Below are positions 22,289 through 31,067 of a stretch of DNA of 36,610 nucleotides, in pieces. Each line of letters opens with the position of its first letter. Within the stretch, counting starts at the first letter, position 1. The translations under genes were made by a program, and so were the position numbers. Origin of the DNA: an uncultured Myxococcales bacterium (GTDB taxonomy: Bacteria > Myxococcota_A > UBA9042 > DTJE01); contig CAINDP010000043.1 of assembly GCA_903847405.1 (NCBI GenBank), forward strand, positions 1-36,610. Direction: 5' to 3'. The notes beneath the pieces are model-generated. The model was not told the DNA's origin. It worked only from the letters and a program-made list of their open reading frames with translations, and ran no database searches.

Positions 22289-25003
22289 ATGCGTCATGTC
22301 CTGTTTGCCGCCTTGTTCCTTGCGATTGCGTCCTGCGGGGTTCCCCCGGCCGCGGATCCCACGGAAAGCGCCGCCAGCGCGTTGTATCCCCGGACGACCC
22401 TGCTGGCGAACCAGTCGGGCCTGTCGCGCAGCCTGGTGCCCTGGCTGCACCCGGCGGACGTGCCGGCCGTGGATTCGGGTTCGACCGACATCCCCTACAC
22501 CGAGCCCGACGTGCCCGCGACCCAGCCCGACGTGCCCGCCGTGGCCGACGTTCCCCGCGATGACGGTCCGGCGGTCCCGGGCCTGACGGTCCGCGTGGAG
22601 GACCAGACCTCGACGACCGTGCGCCTGTCGTGGGCCCCGATCCCCGGTGCCGCCGCCATTCGCGTGCTCCTCGGGGCCGAACCCCCTGCGTCGGCGTCCG
22701 CCTCCATGGCCGTGGAATCCGAACTGGAAGTCCTGGCGGGGAACGCGACCGAGGTGACGCTGGAGGGCCTGGCCCCGGCGGTGGACCTGTTCCTTCGCGT
22801 GTCCGCCGACACCGATGCCGGCACGTTGTCCGGTACCGTCCATGCCCGCACGATCGGAGGTCCCCGGGCGTCGCTGGACTCGCCGGTCCGCGAGGTCCAC
22901 GGCTACGCCCCGAAAATCCTCCAGGTGGTTCTGGCCAACGGCAACGGCGCCCAGTGGCAGGCGGGACCGTGGCAGGTCGCCCGCCACGACGGTTCGCCGA
23001 TCGGGGTCGTGGATGTCGCGCGCCAGTCCCTGCCCGTCGGGGCGCCGGCCTACACCGTGGGCTACGGCAAGGACTACGACGACAGCGTCATCGACGTGGA
23101 CCACCGGATCTACCTGGTCCTGGATTCCGCGATTGGCAGTCCCGAAATCCTGCGGGTCCGGGGACCCGGCGTCGATCTGCTGGTCCCGTTCAGCGATCGC
23201 TACCTGGAAACGCCGGTCGTCCAGTTGAACCAGGTCGGCTACAACCCCCGCGCCACCCGCCGTTACGCCTACGTGTCCGGGTGGATGGGCGACGGCGGAG
23301 CGTTGTCGCTGGCGGGCTTCCCTGCCACGGCCGAGGTCCTGTCCGAACCCGTCGATCCCCTGGCGCACCGGGATACCGTCCGCGCCGCCCTCCCGATCAC
23401 CCTGCGCTCGGCCGGCGACAAGGACGCGGCCACCGAGGTCCGCGAGATCGATCTGGCCCAGGTCCCGGCCGACGAGGCCGCGGCACTGCGCATCCGCATC
23501 CCCGGCGTGGGCGTGTCCTGGCGCACGGCGGTCAGCGAGAAGGCCGCGTTCGAGGCCTTCTACGTCGTTGTCCGAGGGCTGTTCTTCAACCGGTGGCACG
23601 GGGATCTGAACGCCGAGGTGACCGACCACGTGCGCCCCGCGGACCACGGCCAGGTCTACACGGCCGAGGGGACGGACTTCGATGCGAAGTTTTCGGAAAG
23701 CCAGCCGAAAACCGGTGCCCGCGCCCTGGTCGGCGGCTACCATGACGCCGGCGACTTCGATCAGCGCCCCATGCACACCGTGGTTCCGCAGTTGTTGATG
23801 CGCGCCTACGAAACGAACCCGGGCCGGTTCACCGACGGCCAGGCCCGGATCCCGGAAAGCGGCAACGGCATCCCGGACCTGCTGGACGAGGCCCTCTGGG
23901 GCGTCCAGGCCTGGGAGGCGCTGCAGGAATCCGACGGCGGCGTCCGCATGGGCGTCGAGTCCACCCGCCATCCGTGGGCGTTCTACCTGGCCTCGGACGA
24001 TCCGCTGACCTACTGGACCTATTCGCGGTGCCCGAAGACCAGCGCCCGGGCCGCGGGCATCTTCGCCCAGGCCGCCCGCCTGGTGGCCCCGTTCGACGCC
24101 GATCGTGCGGCGACCCTGCGGGATCGCGCGGTCCGGGCCTTCGCCTATGCCAAGGCCAACGGCGCCGGCGCGGCGTTCCTGTTGTACGGCGCCAGCGAAC
24201 TGTTCCGCCTGACCGGCGACGCCGCCTACAAGACCGCCTTCGGCAGCGCCTGGACGTCCATGGGCGCGTACGGCGCCTTCAACAACATGTCCGAAATCCA
24301 GCTGTTCTTTTCCGACTACAAGGCCGGCCAGCAGGCGATGCCTGACTACCTCCAGGGCTACTACGGCGCGGTGGGCGCCGATGCGGGCATCCGCGACACG
24401 ACGAAGGCGTGGATGACGACGCTGGCCAGGAACCACGTGGCCATCCTGGACGGCGACCACGCGCACCGGAACCCGCGGCCCTCCTCGTACCCCAGCACCT
24501 GGGGCCAGTTCGTCGGATCGGCCCGCTTCATGGATACCGTGATCGGCCGGATGGCGCTGGGCGGCATGACCGCCGCCGAGCAGCAGAAGAACTTCGACGC
24601 CCTCAGTCTGTCGGCGGACTTCGTCCTGGGCGGGAACCCCGACGGCCTGGTGTATTTCACGGGCCTGGGCAGCCGCCACCCTGAGGAGCCCCTGCACCTG
24701 GACTCCCTGGCGTTCGTGAAACTGGGGAAAGGCACGGTTCCCGGCATCCCCGTGTACGGGCCCGTGGACAACCTGAATGCGGCGCAGTACCAGTTGCCGG
24801 CCAAGAACGCGTTCTTCCCGTCCTTCGACCAGTTGCCCCTGGGGCGCCGGTTTGCCGACGTCCGGACGGTGGTGCAGTGCACCGAGTTCACCGTCTGGGA
24901 ATCCCAGGCGCCGTTCGCCGAACTGTTCGGGCTGCTGCTGGGACCGGGGATGACGGCCGACGTGCTGCCGATCGACCAGGGGCCCGACCTCGTCGCCCCC
25001 TGA
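22289..25003 (+). CDS. Glycoside hydrolase family 9 lipoprotein (cellulase-like)
   Basis: A 904-residue predicted lipoprotein (lipobox IASC, Cys16). An Asp/Val/Pro-rich linker is followed by a fibronectin type III domain at about 98-180, then a CelD_N-type Ig-like domain with VQLNQVGYNP. The GH9 catalytic domain begins around residue 440: GGYHDAGDFDQ contains Asp486 and the expected catalytic base Asp489, and CTEFTVWESQAPFA contains the expected acid Glu866. The usual HHR substrate-binding triplet after GNP and the SYVTGFG-like strand is replaced by LHLDS, so substrate preference may differ from cellulose. It would act on beta-glucans outside the cell. The start is ATG 22289 after GGAGG. It converges on the sugar transferase gene with a 3-bp gap. 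Confidence 0.9.
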   Translation: MRHVLFAALFLAIASCGVPPAADPTESAASALYPRTTLLANQSGLSRSLVPWLHPADVPAVDSGSTDIPYTEPDVPATQPDVPAVADVPRDDGPAVPGLTVRVEDQTSTTVRLSWAPIPGAAAIRVLLGAEPPASASASMAVESELEVLAGNATEVTLEGLAPAVDLFLRVSADTDAGTLSGTVHARTIGGPRASLDSPVREVHGYAPKILQVVLANGNGAQWQAGPWQVARHDGSPIGVVDVARQSLPVGAPAYTVGYGKDYDDSVIDVDHRIYLVLDSAIGSPEILRVRGPGVDLLVPFSDRYLETPVVQLNQVGYNPRATRRYAYVSGWMGDGGALSLAGFPATAEVLSEPVDPLAHRDTVRAALPITLRSAGDKDAATEVREIDLAQVPADEAAALRIRIPGVGVSWRTAVSEKAAFEAFYVVVRGLFFNRWHGDLNAEVTDHVRPADHGQVYTAEGTDFDAKFSESQPKTGARALVGGYHDAGDFDQRPMHTVVPQLLMRAYETNPGRFTDGQARIPESGNGIPDLLDEALWGVQAWEALQESDGGVRMGVESTRHPWAFYLASDDPLTYWTYSRCPKTSARAAGIFAQAARLVAPFDADRAATLRDRAVRAFAYAKANGAGAAFLLYGASELFRLTGDAAYKTAFGSAWTSMGAYGAFNNMSEIQLFFSDYKAGQQAMPDYLQGYYGAVGADAGIRDTTKAWMTTLARNHVAILDGDHAHRNPRPSSYPSTWGQFVGSARFMDTVIGRMALGGMTAAEQQKNFDALSLSADFVLGGNPDGLVYFTGLGSRHPEEPLHLDSLAFVKLGKGTVPGIPVYGPVDNLNAAQYQLPAKNAFFPSFDQLPLGRRFADVRTVVQCTEFTVWESQAPFAELFGLLLGPGMTADVLPIDQGPDLVAP

Positions 25004-25006
25004 CGC

Positions 25007-26164
25007 CTACCTCGCGCCCCGCCGCGACACCACGGCGCCCACCGTCTTGAACAGCAGGACCAGGTCCGTCCAGATCGATACGCGGTGCGAATAGCGCAGG
25101 TCCATCCGCATCCACTCCTCGAAGGGCACCAGGCACCGGCCGCTCACCTGCCAGATGCAGGTCAGGCCCCCGATGACCTCCAGGCGCCTGCGTTGCCAGG
25201 GCTGGTACTTCGGCACCTCGTCCAGGGTCGGCGGGCGGGGGCCCACCAGGGACATGTCGCCCTTCAGGACGTTCCACAACTGGGGCAGTTCGTCCAGGCT
25301 GGCCCGGCGCAGCATTCGGCCGAACGGGGTGATGCGCGGGTCATGCTCGATCTTGAACACCGGCCCGTCGGCCTCGTTCAGGTGCAGCAGTTCCTGCTTC
25401 CGCGCCTCGGCGTCCTCGTACATCGTCCGGAACTTGTAGAACCAGAACGGACGTCCGCCGATCCCGGCCCGGCGCTGCCGGAAGATCACGGGTCCCGGCG
25501 ACGAGGCCTTGACCAGGACCGCCAGGACCAGCAGCACGGGCGACAGGAGAACCAGCATGAACGCGGAGCCCCCGACATCCATCACGCGCTTCCAGCGGGG
25601 GATGGGTGCGATGAACATCCTGCTGAGGCCCCGCGGCGGCTCCTCCGAGGGGGCCACGTCCGTGTCCGGGGGTGGTTCGACCTCGGGCAGCCCCGCCAGC
25701 AGTGGGCCGTGGCGCGGTTGGATGCCGCCATGGCAGGCTCCGCCGCAGGCGACCTGTCCGCAGGCCTCGGGCTGGTCGCACTCGGGCTGGTAGGTATAGA
25801 AGCGGATCGCCACCGCGCAGGAGGCTGCGTCGAAGGCCGCCTTCAACTTCAGGCCGAAGAGGCGCGCGCCCTCCCGGTCGGTTTCGGGCAGCAGGATGCC
25901 CAGTTCCTCCGAATCGAACCAGCCCACGTCGTCGATTTCGCGGATGCAGCCCGCGATCAGCCCCGGCGTCCGATGCAGGATGGCAAGGCGCAGTTCGATC
26001 AGGTGCAGCACCACGACCGAGAACGGGCGGCGACTTCGATCGGACCGGGCGCGTTCGCGGTTGACCAGGCGGCGGAACAGGTCCTGCGGCAACAGGTTCG
26101 GCAGGCGCGACAGCACCCGGGCTCGGATCTGGCGGCGAAAGCGGCGGAGCCAACGAGCGACCAC
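25007..26164 (-). CDS. Polyprenyl-phosphate sugar-1-phosphate transferase with degenerate GGDEF-like N-terminus
   Basis: A 385-residue membrane protein. The C-terminal 200 residues are a bacterial sugar transferase (WcaJ/UndPP type): one hydrophobic segment at 191-210, then RQRRAGIGGRPF, YKFRTM, VFKIEHDPRITPFG, SLDELPQLWNVL and KGDMSLVGPRPP. These enzymes start exopolysaccharide or O-antigen chains by moving sugar-phosphate to undecaprenyl phosphate. Residues 45-125 look like a degenerate nucleotide-cyclase (GGDEF-type) fold lacking the GGDEF loop, with DDVGWFDSEELGILLPETD. A Cys-rich linker, with Cys at 129, 135, 140 and 144, joins the halves. GTG 26164 is chosen after GAGGAGG. The divergent neighbour is a small lipoprotein gene. 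Confidence 0.87.
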   Translation of the reverse strand: MVARWLRRFRRQIRARVLSRLPNLLPQDLFRRLVNRERARSDRSRRPFSVVVLHLIELRLAILHRTPGLIAGCIREIDDVGWFDSEELGILLPETDREGARLFGLKLKAAFDAASCAVAIRFYTYQPECDQPEACGQVACGGACHGGIQPRHGPLLAGLPEVEPPPDTDVAPSEEPPRGLSRMFIAPIPRWKRVMDVGGSAFMLVLLSPVLLVLAVLVKASSPGPVIFRQRRAGIGGRPFWFYKFRTMYEDAEARKQELLHLNEADGPVFKIEHDPRITPFGRMLRRASLDELPQLWNVLKGDMSLVGPRPPTLDEVPKYQPWQRRRLEVIGGLTCIWQVSGRCLVPFEEWMRMDLRYSHRVSIWTDLVLLFKTVGAVVSRRGAR

Positions 26165-26321
26165 GGACCTCCTCCTCGGTGGGCGGCGTGGAAGAACCGT
26201 CCCCGAAAACCCGGTGTGATTCGGCGGCCTCATTGTCCCGCATCCGGGGCGGCGGATCCATCCCCGGGGGGAGGAACTCCGCGTCAGGGTTGAGGATTCG
26301 CCAGCCGGTGATCCCCACAAC

Positions 26322-26349
26322 CTTGACATATCCGGCGGTTCGGGTAAAT
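26322..26349 (+). promoter_or_regulatory. Probable promoter of small lipoprotein gene
   Basis: TTGACA (26322-26327, perfect -35) with a 16-bp spacer before TAAATC (26344-26349). The rest of the 262-bp divergent gap holds nothing else I can name. Confidence 0.5.
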
Positions 26350-26426
26350 CTGCGGGTCGTCGGGAAATACGACGAGAATGGTCCGGGAAAGGGCCCGGGC
26401 ACGAACGAACACTACGGAGGAATCCC

Positions 26427-27122
26427 ATGCGCAAGACCCTGTTGTTCGGTGCTGCAGTGATGTTCCTGGTGGCGTGCGGCGGGAAGTCGATCAAGGAATT
26501 CACGCCGACCGAGCAGGACAAGCAGACCGCGATCACCGTCGTGAACGACACCAAGGGGCTCCAGGCCCTGAAGACGAACGCGAAGGACTCGAGTGCCCTG
26601 GGCGCGTTCGCGAAGATCCAGTCCGGGGCGAACTCGCTGATCGGGTCGGCCCAGGCCGCGAAGGCCTTGACGCTGGACAGCGTCCAGTCGGCCATCGACG
26701 AAACCTGCATCACCCAGTCCGGCGGCACGGTCACGTACAACAACTGCTCGGACGGCGGCCAGACGATCAACGGGACGATTTCGATCGTCGGCGACGTCTA
26801 CTCGATCAACCTGACGATCGGCTTCGCCAGCGGCGGGTATTCCGGCGACGTCACCTACGCGGGCTCGATCACGGCCACCGACAGCCTGGTCAACGGCCAC
26901 CTGTCGTTCGACTACGATTACAGCAGCGTCACGTACAGCGTGGACGTCACCTACAGCAACCTGGTGCTGGACGCGGGCTGCCTGCTGGGCCCGCTGGGCG
27001 GTTCCCTCGAGGTGGACTCCAGCACGAAGGTTTCCGGCTACGGCGGCCTGGGCTCCACCAGCCTCACCTTCCGCGCGGACTACGGCCCGGCATGCGGCGG
27101 TGTGAAGATGTTCGGGGGTTGA
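26427..27122 (+). CDS. Small secreted lipoprotein, unknown function
   Basis: A 231-residue predicted lipoprotein with lipobox LVAC (Cys17) followed by GGK. An N-terminal helical region (to about 95) contains repeated Ala, Lys and Ser, and is followed by a beta-strand-rich domain, with ITQSGGTVTYNNC, SITATDSLVNGHLSFDYDYS and similar strands. Cys92, Cys109, and two later Cys could form disulphides. No enzyme motif is recognised. The start is ATG 26427 after GGAGG. It ends in the hairpin at 27135-27161, shared with the convergent DUF507 gene. Confidence 0.82.
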   Translation: MRKTLLFGAAVMFLVACGGKSIKEFTPTEQDKQTAITVVNDTKGLQALKTNAKDSSALGAFAKIQSGANSLIGSAQAAKALTLDSVQSAIDETCITQSGGTVTYNNCSDGGQTINGTISIVGDVYSINLTIGFASGGYSGDVTYAGSITATDSLVNGHLSFDYDYSSVTYSVDVTYSNLVLDAGCLLGPLGGSLEVDSSTKVSGYGGLGSTSLTFRADYGPACGGVKMFGG

Positions 27123-27134
27123 TTCGGGTCGGTG

Positions 27135-27161
27135 CCTCGGGGTCCCTCGCGGGCCCCGGGG
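27135..27161. terminator. Bidirectional hairpin between convergent genes
   Basis: CCTCGGGG-T-CCC (27135-27146), loop TCGC, GGG-CCCCGGGG (27151-27161): an 11-bp GC-rich stem with one G-U pair and one bulge. It lies between two convergent stop codons. There is no T-run on either strand, so it is a terminator-like or transcript-end-protecting hairpin, not a classical one. Confidence 0.5.
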
Positions 27162-27172
27162 TGCGGTCCGGT

Positions 27173-27691
27173 TCAGTCCAGCTTCTTCGTCTTGCGCAGT
27201 TCTTCCATGACCTTGCGATACTGGACATCCCAGGCCATCGTCCCTTCGGTCAGGTTCTTGATGCGGCGGCGAATCTCGCCGTCCAGCTCCTCGTCGGCGC
27301 CCAGGTGCTTTTTCAGCACGGGGACCATCTGGACGACGAGTTCGTTGTCCATCCCGAAGACTTCCTCGACGTGGCGGCTGTGGATCAGCGCCTCGATCAA
27401 CTGGGCGATGAGGTATTCCTGCATCCCTTCGCCCATGCCGAAGCCGCGCTCGCGGGCGATCTGCGACTTGACCTTGTTCAGTTCACTGTAGTCGCGCTTC
27501 TGGGTCGCGATGACGTCCCGGGCGCGGTCGGTGATTTCGCGATCGAGGCGGATGTACTCCCGCAGGACGGACTCGATGTCCATCTCGACCTCGTGGATCT
27601 CGTCGGGCAGGACCTCGATCGCATTCGACGCGATCAGGGCGTCCACCAGGTCGTGTGCCACCGTGGGGACCTTGCCACTCATCAGCTTCAT
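27173..27691 (-). CDS. DUF507 family protein
   Basis: A 172-residue cytosolic protein that is almost all alpha-helix and charged. The N-terminal MSGKVPTVAHDLVDALI, the central EVEMDIESVLREY and C-terminal KNLTEGTMAWDVQYRKVM match the DUF507 family, whose function is unknown and which is widespread in deltaproteobacteria, Nitrospirae and Aquificae. The start is ATG 27691, with GGGAGG 4 bases upstream. It converges on the small lipoprotein gene and diverges from the YqeY gene. Confidence 0.88.
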   Translation of the reverse strand: MKLMSGKVPTVAHDLVDALIASNAIEVLPDEIHEVEMDIESVLREYIRLDREITDRARDVIATQKRDYSELNKVKSQIARERGFGMGEGMQEYLIAQLIEALIHSRHVEEVFGMDNELVVQMVPVLKKHLGADEELDGEIRRRIKNLTEGTMAWDVQYRKVMEELRKTKKLD

Positions 27692-27841
27692 GTCGCCTCC
27701 CTTGCCTTCCGCACGCGGGGTTCAGGACCCGCGAAAGTCGGGGGACTCTAGCATGGGAAACGGCCGCTATGCAATCAGAAATACGGGTTTTTGCGCGTCG
27801 ATCGGCGCGGTGATGGTCGTTCGGGGACGCGGCCTCCGTGG

Positions 27842-27847
27842 TACAAT
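27842..27847 (+). promoter_or_regulatory. Probable -10 box of YqeY gene
   Basis: TACAAT (27842-27847) differs from TATAAT at one base and lies about 25 bases before the ATG at 27873. No good -35 is visible. Confidence 0.4.
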
Positions 27848-27872
27848 CCCGCAGGCCGTCCGGGAGGGAACC

Positions 27873-28340
27873 ATGACGATCGAGGAACGCCTGAATGTCG
27901 AACTGGTCCGCGCGATGAAGGCGCACGACACCAACGTGCTGGACTGCGTGCGGATGGTGAAAAGCAAGCTGTCCGAAAGGCGGACCTCCCCGGGATTCAC
28001 GGGGGGGATCACGGACGTGGTGGCCATGGAGGTCATCGACGCATACAGCCGCAGCATCCGGAAGGCGCTGGGCGAGTTCGCCACGGGCGGGCTGACGGCC
28101 GGCCCGATGGTGGACAAGTACAAGTTCGAAATCGAGTACCTGGCGCAGTACCTGCCGCAGAAGCTGGACGAGGCCGCGACGCGGGACCTGGTGCGGCAGA
28201 CCATCGCGGAGCAGGGCATCTCCGGCCTGGCCAACGTGGGCCGGTTGATGGGCGCGATCATGAAGGGCCACAAGGACGTGGTCGATTCGGCGATGGTCAA
28301 GCGGATCGCCGAGGAAGAACTGCGGCCCCCGCCTGCCTGA
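27873..28340 (+). CDS. YqeY/GatB-domain protein
   Basis: A 155-residue protein similar to YqeY, the free-standing version of the GatB C-terminal tRNA-binding domain. MTIEERLNVELVRAMKAHD at the start and NVGRLMGAIMKGHKDVVDSAMV near the end are typical; the family binds tRNA or has unknown roles in translation. The start is ATG 27873 after GGGAGGG. The N-terminal part of the family usually contains a KxxxD... helical bundle, which is present. It converges on the PBP gene with a 36-bp gap. Confidence 0.88.
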   Translation: MTIEERLNVELVRAMKAHDTNVLDCVRMVKSKLSERRTSPGFTGGITDVVAMEVIDAYSRSIRKALGEFATGGLTAGPMVDKYKFEIEYLAQYLPQKLDEAATRDLVRQTIAEQGISGLANVGRLMGAIMKGHKDVVDSAMVKRIAEEELRPPPA

Positions 28341-28376
28341 TGCCCGGCGCGGTCGGAACCGTCACGCCACTCCCCG

Positions 28377-30890
28377 TCAGAACTCGCTGGTTTCCAGGTC
28401 CGGGGGCATTCCCGACATGCCTGCTGGCGGGGGTTCGGTTCCCGCGAGGTGGGGGACCGGGATGCCGCCCGTGGCCAGGGCCGCGCCCGTGACCGGGTCG
28501 ATGGCGACCATCACCACGCCCGCGGGCGGCGTCGCCAGGTCATCCACCACAGGCCGGCCGGCGGTTGCCGCGGCGACGAAGTCCTTCCAGACGGGCAGGG
28601 CGGTGTCGGCGCCGAACACCTTTCCGTTGGCCTTGGTGCGTCCCAGCCAGCGCTCGTGCCGGTCCTGGCCCACCCAGGCCACGGCGGCGATCTCGTGGGT
28701 CCAGCCCGTGAACCACACGTCGTAGGGCAGCGTGCCGGTCTTGCCGCATACGGGCCGGCCCAGGGAGTGGGTGGCCCTGCCGGTGCCGCGCTCGGCGACG
28801 CTGCGCAGGTTGGCCGCGACCACGTAGGCCGTTTCGGCGGATGCGGCGCGCCGGGCCGCGGGATCGGCGGATGCCACCTCCCGGGCGATGGCGTCCAGCA
28901 GGCCCACCGTGGGATCCCGGGGCGATCGGTTGTCCAGCAGGATGCGGCCGTCGGCGTCCCGGACCACCGCGACGCGCACCGGTTCCGGCGTGATTCCCCG
29001 GGCGGCGAAGGCCGCATAGGCCCGCAGCAGGTCGAACGCAGTGCCGTCGGCTCCCAGCGCCTCCGCCGGGAAGCCCTGGAACGGCCGGGTCCAGCCCAGG
29101 CGAACGGCCCAGTCGTTCAGGCCCTCCACGCCCACCCGGTCCAGGACCGTTCTAAAGACCCGCAGGGACACCGCGTTTTCGGATCGGGTCAGGGCCTCCC
29201 ACAGGGTCAGGTCCTCGGCGCTCTTGCCGGTTTCCGGTGTCCAGTCGCCCTCGCGGAAGGGGGCGCCGCTGAGGACGGCCGACGGCGCGATCCCCAGGTC
29301 GTAGGCCTTCGAGTAGTACAGGGGTTTGACGTTGCTGCCGGTCTGGCGGACGGACCGCGTGCGATCCACCTGGCTGTTGTCGAAATCCGTGCCGCCGGAC
29401 AGCGCGGGGACGTAGCCGGAGCGCGGCTCCAGGGCCAGCAGGGCCGCCTCGGGCCGCGGGAAGAGGTCCAGGTCGTACTCGTCCACCGCGGCCGGGGCCG
29501 GGTCCGGGGCGGCCTTTGGGGCGGCCTTCGGGGCGTCCAGGCGCCGGACCAGGACCACGTCCCCCGCGTGCAGGGCCCGGTCCACCGCATCCAGGCGCCC
29601 GTCCAGGGAAACCTTCCCGGACTCCCGGCGCTCGCCCGTCCGGGCGTTGATCACCGGGAACTCGTCGTAGGGGGTCGCCCAGCGCATCCGTTCCAGCGGG
29701 ATGCGTCCCGGGGTGCCGGTGCCGATGTCCAGCCGGGCTTCGGCCTTCGACACCGCGGTGACCAGCGCCAGGATGCCGGCGCCCACGGGCGGGCGCTCCC
29801 AGCCGCGCCGGGCCAGCCATGCCTGGTTGCGGGTGCGGAAGTCCGCCTGCCGCGGCGCGTCCAGGCGAGCGACCGGGCCGGGCCATCCCTGGCGGCGCGA
29901 CAGGGCCCGGGCGGCCTTCAGGACGGCCTCGTCCGCCACCCGCTGCAGGCCCAGGTCCACCGTGGTCCAGGCCGTGACCCCGCCGGCGCCCGTCAGCAGG
30001 CCGCCCTGGGCCCGGGCATCGGCCAGGGAGGCGATCGTGTCCAGCGCGTCCATCGCGGCGTAGGGCGCCCGGTCGCCCAGGGGATCCCGGACGGGGGTCG
30101 TCCGGACCTCCTCGGCCAGGGCCAGGCGTTCGACGGGTTCGGTGATCCGCCCGGTTTCCAGCATCCGCCGCAGGACCCGGTCCCGGCGCACCTTCGTTTC
30201 GACCGGGTCCGACCGGGGGTTCACCTTCCCGGGGGACTGGGGCAGGGCGGCCAGCGTGGCAGCCTCCCCGACGGTCAGTTCGTCCAGATCCTTCCCGAAG
30301 TAGACGCGGGAGGCGGCCTGGACGCCGTAGGCGCCGTTGCCCAGGAAGATCAGGTTCAGGTACAGCGTCAGGATCTGGTCCTTGGTGTAGATGTCCTCGA
30401 TGCGCCGGGCCAGGATGGCCTCGCGGACCTTGCGGGTAATGCTGCGTTCCCGTCCCAGCAGCAGGGCCCGCGCGACCTGCTGGGTGATGGTGCTGGCGCC
30501 CTCCTTGACGGAACCGGCCCTCAGGTTGGTCCACATCGCCCGCGCGATGCCCCGCAGGTCCGTGCCGCCGTGCTCGAAGAAGCGTTCGTCCTCCGAGGCC
30601 AGCACCGCGTCCACCAGCGCCTGGGGAAGGCCGTCCCGGGCGACCAGGTAGCGTCGTTCGCCGAAGCGCTCGGCCAGCAGCATGCCGTGCAGGGACCGGA
30701 CCTGCGACACCGCGCCGACGCGGATCGCTTCGTACGGCGGGATGGGGGGAAGGTCGCGCGCGAACCAGCCATAGGCGGCCGCGCCGACGATTCCGGCTGC
30801 CAGCCCGGCCACGACCAGGCCGAAGGTGGCCAGGCGCACCAGGATCGCGAGGGGGTGATGGGTGCGGGGATTGCCGACGGTCACGCGCAT
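28377..30890 (-). CDS. Class A penicillin-binding protein (bifunctional transglycosylase/transpeptidase)
   Basis: An 837-residue protein with one N-terminal membrane anchor (15-40). Glycosyltransferase domain: catalytic Glu100 in SEDERFFEHGG, then GASTITQQVARALLL, KVREAILARRIE and YLNLIFLGNGAYGV. Transpeptidase domain: Ser519-x-x-Lys522 in TGSNVKPL, SEN at 570-572 and KTGT at 717-720. All catalytic motifs are intact. It polymerises lipid II and cross-links peptidoglycan in the periplasm. The inserted stretch LDAPKAAPKAAPDPAPAAVD (451-470) is low complexity. The start is ATG 30890. I cannot say if it is PBP1a or PBP1b type. It lies alone on its strand, downstream of a lipoprotein gene (177-bp gap). 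Confidence 0.94.
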   Translation of the reverse strand: MRVTVGNPRTHHPLAILVRLATFGLVVAGLAAGIVGAAAYGWFARDLPPIPPYEAIRVGAVSQVRSLHGMLLAERFGERRYLVARDGLPQALVDAVLASEDERFFEHGGTDLRGIARAMWTNLRAGSVKEGASTITQQVARALLLGRERSITRKVREAILARRIEDIYTKDQILTLYLNLIFLGNGAYGVQAASRVYFGKDLDELTVGEAATLAALPQSPGKVNPRSDPVETKVRRDRVLRRMLETGRITEPVERLALAEEVRTTPVRDPLGDRAPYAAMDALDTIASLADARAQGGLLTGAGGVTAWTTVDLGLQRVADEAVLKAARALSRRQGWPGPVARLDAPRQADFRTRNQAWLARRGWERPPVGAGILALVTAVSKAEARLDIGTGTPGRIPLERMRWATPYDEFPVINARTGERRESGKVSLDGRLDAVDRALHAGDVVLVRRLDAPKAAPKAAPDPAPAAVDEYDLDLFPRPEAALLALEPRSGYVPALSGGTDFDNSQVDRTRSVRQTGSNVKPLYYSKAYDLGIAPSAVLSGAPFREGDWTPETGKSAEDLTLWEALTRSENAVSLRVFRTVLDRVGVEGLNDWAVRLGWTRPFQGFPAEALGADGTAFDLLRAYAAFAARGITPEPVRVAVVRDADGRILLDNRSPRDPTVGLLDAIAREVASADPAARRAASAETAYVVAANLRSVAERGTGRATHSLGRPVCGKTGTLPYDVWFTGWTHEIAAVAWVGQDRHERWLGRTKANGKVFGADTALPVWKDFVAAATAGRPVVDDLATPPAGVVMVAIDPVTGAALATGGIPVPHLAGTEPPPAGMSGMPPDLETSEF

Positions 30891-31017
30891 GGGTCGCTCC
30901 GGTTCGGCGCGATTGTACCCTGATGGGCGCGTTCGCGGGCACGTGCGTGTGGCGTGGGCGAAGTTCTTGATGCGGCGTGTTCGGGGTGGTTCATGGGGGA
31001 GGGCAGGGTTTCCGCAG

Positions 31018-31044
31018 GCCGCGGGCGCACGAGGCGCCCGCGGC
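31018..31044 (-). terminator. Strong GC hairpin after lipoprotein gene
   Basis: Perfect 11-bp inverted repeat GCCGCGGGCGC-ACGAG-GCGCCCGCGGC. It lies 24 bases after the stop of the minus-strand lipoprotein gene ending at 31068. There is no T-run after it on the minus strand, so it may stop RNA polymerase inefficiently or protect the transcript end. Confidence 0.5.
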
Positions 31045-31067
31045 CGCGGTGGGGAACCTTGTCAGAA

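Noticed and set aside
31005-31020. Short match (GGGTTTCCGCAGG) to the 81-bp leader repeat
   Set aside because: Only about 13 bases match and the rest of the element is absent; could be chance in G+C-rich DNA.
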